DNA from: Chitinophagaceae bacterium
Lineage (GTDB): Bacteria; Bacteroidota; Bacteroidia; Chitinophagales; Chitinophagaceae
Assembly: GCA_016787105.1 (NCBI GenBank)
Contig: JAEUVI010000438.1
Location: 1-5,380, forward strand
Direction of reading: 5' to 3'
DNA: 5,380 nucleotides
Below the pieces are notes generated by a model. That model was not told where the DNA came from, did no database searches, and was given only the letters and a program-made list of their open reading frames with translations. The position numbers and the translations under genes were made by a program. Positions 1 through 4,484 of this stretch are shown one piece after another. The first letter of the stretch is position 1. The number at the start of each line of letters is the position of its first letter.

Positions 1-23
1 GGTTATGATCCATAATCAGAACA

Positions 24-43
24 TTTATGATCCATGTCATAAA
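24..43. promoter_or_regulatory. Putative CRP/FNR-type operator upstream of the globin operon
   Basis: A perfect inverted repeat TTTATGA-N6-TCATAAA occupies this stretch. The core TATGA-N6-TCATA has the spacing of CRP-family sites (TGTGA-N6-TCACA), and FNR sites share the TGA-N6-TCA skeleton. An upstream copy of TTATGATCCAT at 3-13 repeats 25-35 exactly, 22 bp away, or about two helical turns, so a second weaker site is possible. The dyad centre is at 33.5. If transcription starts near 75-76, just after the possible -7 element at 63-70, the centre lies about 42 bp upstream, the class II activator position. The binding protein is inferred and does not appear in the window. Confidence 0.45.
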
Positions 44-62
44 ACCAATTCGAAAGTATGAC

Positions 63-70
63 TTCCTTTG
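63..70 (+). promoter_or_regulatory. Possible -7 promoter element of the globin operon
   Basis: TTCCTTTG matches the Bacteroidota -7 consensus TAnnTTTG except for T in place of A at its second position. It lies 20 bases before the preferred ATG at 90. No TTTG -33 element is found at the usual distance. That region is instead taken up by the dyad at 24-43, which would fit an activator-dependent promoter. The match is weak and the call is tentative. Confidence 0.3.
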
Positions 71-89
71 CTTTAGAAAATCAACAATT

Positions 90-470
90 ATGTCAACAAT
101 ATCTTTCACCCCTGAAAGTACAAGCACAAAAGTAGTGCACGGGGCTACAGAACCGAAATTAAGAGAAAGTAATTCACAGGTTGGTTACTGGGCTCGGTTT
201 ATCAATTTTGCCACCGCACAGGAACGCAACCGTTTCGGTTGGCTGGCTGCAGCCATTACACTGCAGGGTTGTGTACTTGCACCTCTTACATTATTTGCAA
301 TCATTTCAAACGGCAATCCATTTATTTTATGGATACCTTGTATTGCTGTTTTTACAGTAACGGAAATAGTAAATCTCGCAGCCATGCCTACACGCATTAC
401 AATACCGATTTTGTTTGCAGGAATAATTATTGATGCACTGGTAGTGCTGGCATGTTTTACCTTATACTAA
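90..470 (+). CDS. Small three-helix membrane protein of unknown function, first gene of globin operon
   Basis: The 126-residue product has a polar N-terminal tail of about 48 residues, ending in the motif FATAQERNRFGW. Three predicted membrane helices follow at about residues 50-72, 78-98 and 103-125. Polar or charged residues sit inside them (Glu92, Asn95, Asp115), as do Cys61, Cys84 and Cys122. I do not recognise the family. The reading frame is open back to an ATG at 27, but that start would place the upstream dyad and the possible -7 element inside the gene. The ATG at 90 is therefore preferred. The gene is followed after 10 bases by the cupin gene and so is probably co-transcribed with the cupin and the truncated haemoglobin. 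A link to haem, oxygen or nitric oxide handling is inferred from those neighbours only. Confidence 0.75.
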   Translation: MSTISFTPESTSTKVVHGATEPKLRESNSQVGYWARFINFATAQERNRFGWLAAAITLQGCVLAPLTLFAIISNGNPFILWIPCIAVFTVTEIVNLAAMPTRITIPILFAGIIIDALVVLACFTLY

Positions 471-480
471 ACAATAGTCA

Positions 481-753
481 ATGACAGAATCTATCAGCAG
501 GTTTGTTTACAAAGGCGTGCATAGCCAGGTATTATTATTCACCATGAAAAGCGGTGACCTTCTGAAAACACATCGCGCCCCGGTAAACGTATTAATTATA
601 GCAGGAAAAGGAAGCATGGAAATGACGATTGAAGAGAAAACAATTGTTTTACAGCAAGGCGATCACATTTTACTTGAAGCAAATACAAAACACTCTATCC
701 ATGCAATTGAAGATCTTCAGTTTTATTTGATTAAATTGGAGCCGCATGGATAA
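481..753 (+). CDS. Small single-domain cupin protein
   Basis: The 90-residue protein is a minimal cupin beta-barrel, probably cytoplasmic as no signal peptide is seen. Cupin motif 1 is recognisable from Gly25 through His31 to Gly42-Lys-Gly44, and motif 2 from Gly60-Asp61 to His71. The usual HxH pair of motif 1 is reduced to His31-Arg-Ala33, and the following Glu ligand is not evident. In motif 2 the usual PxG is replaced by Glu66-Ala-Asn68. Only His31, His71 and perhaps His74 could bind metal, so the protein may have a weakened metal site or be a ligand-binding or sensory barrel rather than an enzyme. It lies 10 bases after the membrane-protein gene, and its last 8 bases overlap the globin start, which implies translational coupling. 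The substrate is unknown. Confidence 0.88.
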   Translation: MTESISRFVYKGVHSQVLLFTMKSGDLLKTHRAPVNVLIIAGKGSMEMTIEEKTIVLQQGDHILLEANTKHSIHAIEDLQFYLIKLEPHG

Positions 754-1147
754 CAGGAAAGATATTAAAGATGCTGCAGATATAGAATTGCTGGTAAACG
801 ATTTTTACGACAGCGTTCGCAACGATTCCGTTTTATCACCCATTTTTTTGAAGCGCATTCCCAATGCTGCTGCATGGCCACAGCATCTTCGTATAATGTG
901 TAATTTTTGGGAAACAGTGTTATTTGGAAATGGTAACTATCGCGGCAATCCTTTTCCCAAACATCTTGGGCTTGGAATAGAAACAATACATTTCGACAGA
1001 TGGATAAATTTATTTCATAAAACAGTAGACCATCATTTCATTGGCGAAAAAGCTGAAGAAGCCAAAGACAGGGCCGAAAAGATGAGAACTCTTTTTGAAA
1101 TTAAGTTAAACCAATCCGGGGAAAATTCTTTCAGGCATTTGGTGTAG
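746..1147 (+). CDS. Group III truncated haemoglobin
   Basis: This 133-residue globin binds haem and is likely to act on oxygen or nitric oxide in the cytoplasm. The family signature is clear: Tyr21 (B10) in the first helix, His47 (E7) in the WPQHL segment followed by an FW pair at 54-55, the proximal His73 (F8) in the PKHLGL loop, and Trp86 (G8) in the HFDRW motif. The combination of Tyr B10, His E7 and Trp G8 is typical of group III members such as Campylobacter Ctb, which is linked to nitrosative stress and microaerobic growth. All the haem-pocket residues I can place are intact, and the length is normal for the family. The start ATG lies inside the end of the cupin gene. The last 10 or so residues are a short polar tail beyond the globin fold. 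The exact physiological ligand cannot be told from sequence. Confidence 0.95.
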   Translation: MDNRKDIKDAADIELLVNDFYDSVRNDSVLSPIFLKRIPNAAAWPQHLRIMCNFWETVLFGNGNYRGNPFPKHLGLGIETIHFDRWINLFHKTVDHHFIGEKAEEAKDRAEKMRTLFEIKLNQSGENSFRHLV

Positions 1148-1148
1148 T

Positions 1149-1224
1149 GTACCGGTAAAATGATACCATTCACCGATATTCTGCCCGGGATATCGCTTTG
1201 GTACAACTTTAGTGCTATCATTTT
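1149..1224. repeat. Nested inverted repeats in the spacer after the globin gene
   Basis: Three sets of complementary arms are nested here: AAAATGATA (1157-1165) with TATCATTTT (1216-1224), TACCA (1164-1168) with TGGTA (1199-1203), and CGATAT (1174-1179) with ATATCG (1190-1195). The innermost loop contains CCCGGG. GTACC at 1149-1153 can also pair with GGTAC at 1200-1204, so alternative folds exist. No clean T-tract follows the inner hairpin, so this is not a standard terminator. It could be a structured leader of the next gene, an operator, or an attenuator that lets some operon transcripts through. No promoter consensus is found in the spacer. Confidence 0.4.
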
Positions 1225-1259
1225 CGTCAATTTATCTGGTTAAAAACCCATAAACGAAA

Positions 1260-1553
1260 ATGAACAACGAAAAAACATCTTCTCTCCTGCTTTGTATAAT
1301 TATGGACATAGTTGGCTATGCCACTTACTCCATACCATTGTTTGGTGAAATCGGTGATATTATCTGGGCACCTATTTCAGCGTTAATTTTCTTTCGCATG
1401 TTTGGCGGTTGGAAAGGCGCTATCGGCGGCGCATTCAACTTTGTGGAAGAATTGTTGCCTGGTACAGATTTCATCCCATCGTTTACACTGATGTGGTTAT
1501 GGCAAAACTTCAGGCAAGCTAAAAAAACAACATCAGTTGTGCAGGTAAAATAA
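1260..1553 (+). CDS. Small membrane protein of unknown function, 97 residues
   Basis: The protein is hydrophobic. One membrane helix is likely at about residues 8-28. A second covers about 34-50 and contains a WAPISA segment, and a less certain third covers about 66-82. A glycine-rich central stretch (Gly49-Gly50, Gly53, Gly56-Gly57) leads into Asn60, Glu63-Glu64, Pro67, Asp70 and Pro73, in a NFVEELLPGTDFIPSFT segment that looks like a conserved family motif. A short basic tail follows. I do not recognise the family and give no function. It lies 112 bp after the globin gene on the same strand. It could be read from the globin operon or from its own promoter, but no TAnnTTTG element is seen upstream. 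A strong terminator follows directly. There is no Shine-Dalgarno sequence before the ATG, as is usual in Bacteroidota. Confidence 0.8.
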   Translation: MNNEKTSSLLLCIIMDIVGYATYSIPLFGEIGDIIWAPISALIFFRMFGGWKGAIGGAFNFVEELLPGTDFIPSFTLMWLWQNFRQAKKTTSVVQVK

Positions 1554-1556
1554 CAG

Positions 1557-1586
1557 AAAGCTGGCGCAATGCGCCAGCTTTTTATT
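1557..1586. terminator. Bidirectional Rho-independent terminator
   Basis: A perfect 11-bp stem, AAAGCTGGCGC (1557-1567) with GCGCCAGCTTT (1571-1581), closes a three-base AAT loop and is followed by TTATTTAT on the plus strand. The stem begins 4 bases after the stop of the 97-residue membrane protein. On the minus strand it follows the lipoprotein stop codon almost immediately, with a downstream TTTCTG. It therefore plausibly ends both convergent transcripts. Confidence 0.88.
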
Positions 1587-2043
1587 TATCGGCTTTCCCG
1601 AATGCCAATGTTCCGATAGCGGTTTTATGATTTCTTTCTTCGATATCGCTATACCGCTTATTGAAAACAACAACTCCCTCGTCACCCGCCAGCAAACTTG
1701 TTTTTCCCTGCGATGTCATTGCGTCGGTTATAGCTGCTGCTGTCTTATCCCATGATGCGAAAGTTCCCGTTTTAAGGTTTAGCGTATCGGTGATTGCCTG
1801 GCAGGGAGTCAGAATGCGAACAGTATCTCCATTAGACTTATCTATGCCTATAAACTGGTAATAATAAGCAACAGCGCCGTCGCAGTTTTTGCCACCCGAA
1901 AAAGACAATACTTCAATGGTTGCCCCTTCTTTAATATCCGCTTTCTCATATTTAAAGTCTTCCAGTTTTACGTACCTGAAGTTTGGATCTTCAGCCTTAC
2001 AACCTGCAATAAAAATGCAAAGCGCTATACAATAATTTTTCAT
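1582..2043 (-). CDS. Putative lipoprotein of unknown function
   Basis: The 153-residue product starts with a short signal peptide, MKNYCIALCIFIAGC, whose lipobox IAGC puts the lipidated cysteine at residue 15. This indicates an anchored envelope lipoprotein. The mature part is mostly polar and apparently beta-rich, with Cys54 (GGKNCDG) and Cys81 (LTPCQ), which could form a disulphide. I recognise no domain or catalytic motif. An in-frame GTG at 2050-2052 would add three residues. The ATG at 2043 is preferred because it gives a compact lysine-led signal peptide. The gene converges on the 97-residue membrane-protein gene, and its stop codon abuts the shared terminator. Upstream is the long AT-rich gap shared with the divergent secreted-protein gene. 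I found no convincing promoter consensus for it there. Confidence 0.82.
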   Translation of the reverse strand: MKNYCIALCIFIAGCKAEDPNFRYVKLEDFKYEKADIKEGATIEVLSFSGGKNCDGAVAYYYQFIGIDKSNGDTVRILTPCQAITDTLNLKTGTFASWDKTAAAITDAMTSQGKTSLLAGDEGVVVFNKRYSDIEERNHKTAIGTLAFGKADK

Positions 2044-2201
2044 TTTTTGCACATGTTATTTCTTCGACGTGTTTTCACTATAAGAAATTTTGACACTTAG
2101 ATTGTAAATAGCCAGGCGACTCTTCGGCTAAAAATTGTTTACTTATCGGTTTTGTCTAAGCGATACTCAATTATTGCAAAAAAAGGATTGCTTACAATTC
2201 A

Positions 2202-2233
2202 TGTTCGTTATATTTTACTTTATTATAAGAACA
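2202..2233. repeat. Imperfect inverted repeat (10-bp arms, one bulge)
   Basis: TGTTC-g-TTATA at 2202-2212 pairs with TATAAGAACA at 2224-2233 around an 11-base AT-rich loop, with one unpaired G at 2207. No T-tract follows on either strand, so it is not a normal terminator. It may be an operator or a chance dyad in AT-rich DNA. Confidence 0.3.
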
Positions 2234-2436
2234 GATACAACACAAAGGAACGAAGTACTTTTTAGCTGAAGATAAGAGAGAACAGAATCCTACTATATTG
2301 TTTTACTCAAATCACAACTCTACATTTCTTATTATTAAATATTATAAAGTAAGTACACAAAAAAACACGCTACCATTCATATTTGAATTTTGCTGAATTC
2401 GTCATGGCAATCTACTATTAATATTTATAGAAAATT

Positions 2437-2465
2437 CAATTTTTGATATGTAGTATTAAAAATTG
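2437..2465. promoter_or_regulatory. Long AT-rich dyad upstream of the secreted-protein promoter
   Basis: CAATTTTT (2437-2444) and AAAAATTG (2458-2465) are perfect complements. Pairing continues inward through a G:T pair (2445/2457) and ATA/TAT, giving a 12-bp arm with one wobble and a five-base centre. The centre at 2451 lies about 50 bp before the -7 element and roughly 63 bp before the expected transcription start, where a class I activator could sit. Whether it is an operator is inference, and AT-rich sequence raises the chance of coincidence. Confidence 0.35.
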
Positions 2466-2500
2466 CAAGTATAAAACCACTAAGTAAATTTTTTCGCACT

Positions 2501-2508
2501 TACATTTG
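2501..2508 (+). promoter_or_regulatory. Bacteroidota -7 promoter element of the secreted-protein gene
   Basis: TACATTTG is an exact match to the TAnnTTTG -7 consensus of Bacteroidota sigma-ABfr promoters. It ends 19 bases before the ATG at 2528, so the leader would be only about 13 bases long. A TTTG -33 element is not present at the usual 19-21 bp upstream, which may mean that the promoter needs an activator. Confidence 0.5.
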
Positions 2509-2527
2509 TCCTAATAGTAATCACCTT

Positions 2528-4252
2528 ATGAAAATACTTGTTTACCCCTATGTCTACTATCCGGGCAAAAAACATCAAATATTCAAAAAGCTACTTTCTC
2601 TTATTTTAATTATTGGAGGTTTTACAGCTGCAAATGCGCAGGTAGGTGCTGGTTTTTTTAATGACGCTTCTTTTGGAAGTTTTACAAGCGCTCTTACCGG
2701 AACTGTAAACGGAGTTTCATTTAATATCGCCAGATCTGGCACATACGCTACTAACAAACTCAATGCCTACTATCCGGGTAATCTTCCAGCTTATAGCGGC
2801 TATCCGACCACGGCCCCTGGAGATCACGAGTTAATGGCTGCGGCGGCCAATAATTACATGCAATATAATTTTAGTGCTAATTTGCCCATATATACAGTAG
2901 TGTATGTGCAGGATGTCGATGTTAATGAAGATGTTCGTGTGGAATTCTTAACTGCCAGCAATACTCTGATTAATACTTCGCAGCTTATTTATCGAAGCAT
3001 TGCCACGGCACAGTTACCCAATGTGTTCATTAATCCGACAAATATTGAAGTGCAGGCTCCTAACGCAGCAGATGGTCCAGAGTCTTTAGTTGCTTTTATC
3101 ATTCAAACTAATTCAGTAAGAAAGATAAGAGTAACTCAGTTATCGACACAGACTGTCGGTACATATGAAGTATATTTTGGCTTAGTACAACAAGATCATG
3201 GTGATGCACCAAATACTTATGGCGACGCCATACATGAACCTAATAGCAATTTAACATTAGGTAATATAACTCCGGATGCTGAAATTACTGCTGCTTATTC
3301 GGCTAATGCTAACGGTGATAACTCGAGCAATGGAACTAATATTGTTAATGATGAAGACGGTGTCGGTTATCCCCTTGCAGTTTCAATGCTATCCACCACC
3401 TATTCTGCTAGTGTTACATTGCGCAACCAAACCGGTGCCAACGCTATTCTTTATGGTTATATCGATTTTAATAAGAATGGCAACTTTACTGATGCCGGCG
3501 AAAAATCCGCTCCGGTCACGGTTCCCAACGGTACCACTTCTGCAACTGTAACCTGGTCCGGGTATGTTATACCTGCAGTAGGTAATACATTTGCCAGGTT
3601 TAGGATTGCTTCGGTTGCTGCTGAGGTTTCCAGCCCAACAGGTTTTTCTTCGTCTGGTGAGGTAGAAGACTATCGTGTTCTTCTTAATACTACCATTTTA
3701 CCGGTTACATGGAAAACCATTAATGCTAAAAAGGTGGACGATAAAATTGCTGTTAATTGGACTACAGCTAATGAAATTGATAATAAATATTTTGATATAG
3801 AAAAAAGTAGCGACGGCTATACATTTTCACCTATTGGGAAAGAAAACCAGTCAACTGACAATACCAGCCTGAAACATTCGTACACATTTTTTGATAAACA
3901 TCCTTTTATTGGTGATAATTATTATCGCATTAAACAGGTTGACCAGGATGGAAAATATTCTTATTCGCAAATCGTAAAAGTAAAATTTATACAATCAGTT
4001 GGTATTGCACCAAGAATATTTCCTAATCCTGTTTTAAAAAGTGGATCCACTACATTAGATGTAGGCACACAAAGTACCAGCTTACAACTATTGATTTTTG
4101 CACAAGATGGCCGCATGCTATACAAGTCCAATCTGAAAAATGCAGAAAGATATGTGAACGTGCCTGTTAAAAATTTATCTGCAGGTATCTGTTATGTCAG
4201 AGCAATAGCAGATGGAGAAAGCCTTCCTGCTATTAAATTATTAATACAATAA
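2528..4252 (+). CDS. Secreted GEVED-domain protein with type IX secretion sorting domain
   Basis: The 574-residue protein is exported and then probably passed through the type IX system to the cell surface or medium. A signal peptide occupies about residues 1-37, with a hydrophobic core at 22-34 and an ANA|Q cleavage site. Its n-region is unusually long, about 21 residues. Residues 39-222 form a beta-rich region I cannot assign. A GEVED domain spans about 223-386, with DHGDAPNTYGDA at 223-234, NDEDGV at 274-279, the calcium-like IDFNKNGNF at 312-320 and SGEVEDY at 376-382. A fibronectin-like linker domain follows at about 391-487 (VNWTTANEIDNKYFDIEKSSDG, broken here as WTTANE 411-416 and FDIEKSSDG 422-430, then YYRIKQVD 465-472). 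The type A sorting tail covers 495-574, starting RIFPNP and including the DGR turn at 527-529 and LSAGICYV at 550-557. No catalytic motif is visible, so adhesin or matrix roles are guesses. Confidence 0.95.
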   Translation: MKILVYPYVYYPGKKHQIFKKLLSLILIIGGFTAANAQVGAGFFNDASFGSFTSALTGTVNGVSFNIARSGTYATNKLNAYYPGNLPAYSGYPTTAPGDHELMAAAANNYMQYNFSANLPIYTVVYVQDVDVNEDVRVEFLTASNTLINTSQLIYRSIATAQLPNVFINPTNIEVQAPNAADGPESLVAFIIQTNSVRKIRVTQLSTQTVGTYEVYFGLVQQDHGDAPNTYGDAIHEPNSNLTLGNITPDAEITAAYSANANGDNSSNGTNIVNDEDGVGYPLAVSMLSTTYSASVTLRNQTGANAILYGYIDFNKNGNFTDAGEKSAPVTVPNGTTSATVTWSGYVIPAVGNTFARFRIASVAAEVSSPTGFSSSGEVEDYRVLLNTTILPVTWKTINAKKVDDKIAVNWTTANEIDNKYFDIEKSSDGYTFSPIGKENQSTDNTSLKHSYTFFDKHPFIGDNYYRIKQVDQDGKYSYSQIVKVKFIQSVGIAPRIFPNPVLKSGSTTLDVGTQSTSLQLLIFAQDGRMLYKSNLKNAERYVNVPVKNLSAGICYVRAIADGESLPAIKLLIQ

Positions 4253-4273
4253 CATTTATAAGACTTCCATTTT

Positions 4274-4287
4274 TATATAGCTATATA
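4274..4287. repeat. 14-bp perfect palindrome downstream of the secreted-protein gene
   Basis: TATATAGCTATATA reads identically on both strands and sits 22 bases after the stop codon. No function is evident. In AT-rich DNA it may be coincidental. Confidence 0.3.
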
Positions 4288-4330
4288 CATACCATGTAAC
4301 AAAGGAATTAAAAATCATAAGTAGTAAACA

Positions 4331-4373
4331 AAAGGACCGTTTCAATACAATTCTGAAGCGGTCTTTTGATTTG
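4331..4373 (+). terminator. Rho-independent terminator of the secreted-protein gene
   Basis: GACCGTTTCA (4335-4344) pairs with TGAAGCGGTC (4354-4363), giving a 10-bp stem with one T:G wobble around a nine-base loop. TTTTGATTTG follows, and a complementary A-rich stretch precedes the stem. It ends transcription about 80 bases after the stop codon. Confidence 0.78.
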
Positions 4374-4434
4374 TGTGAAAGAAAAATTTCTATAAGAGGA
4401 TTGAGTAGACTATTGACTATTCATCATAAGCAAC

Positions 4435-4466
4435 AAAAAATGGCCATCTTTTCAGATAGCCATTTT
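4435..4466 (-). terminator. Rho-independent terminator of the EF-G-like gene
   Basis: Read on the minus strand, TGGCTATC and GATGGCCA form an eight-base-pair stem with one T:G wobble around a six-base loop TGAAAA. AAAA/TTTT flanks extend the stem. The run of six T on the minus strand (4435-4440) completes a classical terminator. It begins about 19 bases after the stop codon of the EF-G-like gene. Confidence 0.8.
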
Positions 4467-4484
4467 AAATTAAATTCTAACCGG

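Larger units (their letters stand above)
2044..2527. other. AT-rich intergenic region between divergent genes
   Basis: This stretch of about 480 bp has no convincing gene. It holds the start regions of the minus-strand lipoprotein gene and the plus-strand secreted-protein gene, a -7 element at 2501-2508 and two dyads (2202-2233 and 2437-2465). It also contains a small GC-rich patch around 2109-2130 with TAGCC/GGCTA arms. No tRNA, riboswitch or terminator with a T-tract was found. The length leaves room for an unannotated small RNA, but nothing seen here demonstrates one. Confidence 0.6.

Noticed and set aside
27..89. Extended N-terminus of the first gene from the ATG at 27
   Set aside because: It would place the dyad and the possible -7 element inside the coding region and adds a basic, non-hydrophobic 21-residue extension. 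The ATG at 90 is simpler.
1191..1200. Possible -7 promoter element TATCGCTTTG before the 97-residue membrane-protein gene
   Set aside because: The TA and TTTG are separated by four bases rather than two, and the TCGCTTTG octamer lacks the A, so it does not meet the consensus.
1033..1230. Minus-strand 65-residue open frame
   Set aside because: It overlaps the globin gene for most of its length and has no recognisable domain, so it is a shadow of the globin gene and the spacer.
1661..1861. Plus-strand 66-residue frame
   Set aside because: It lies wholly opposite the lipoprotein gene, which has a signal peptide and lipobox. The frame shows no features of its own.
2201..2269. A 22-codon ATG frame starting MFVIFYFII in the long gap
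   Set aside because: It is hydrophobic at the start, like many small membrane peptides, but it is very short, has no ribosome-binding signal or promoter, and lies in AT-rich DNA where such frames are expected by chance.
3276..3551. Plus-strand 91-residue leucine-rich frame inside the secreted-protein gene
   Set aside because: It is out of frame with the clear GEVED domain at the same place, so it is a shadow frame.
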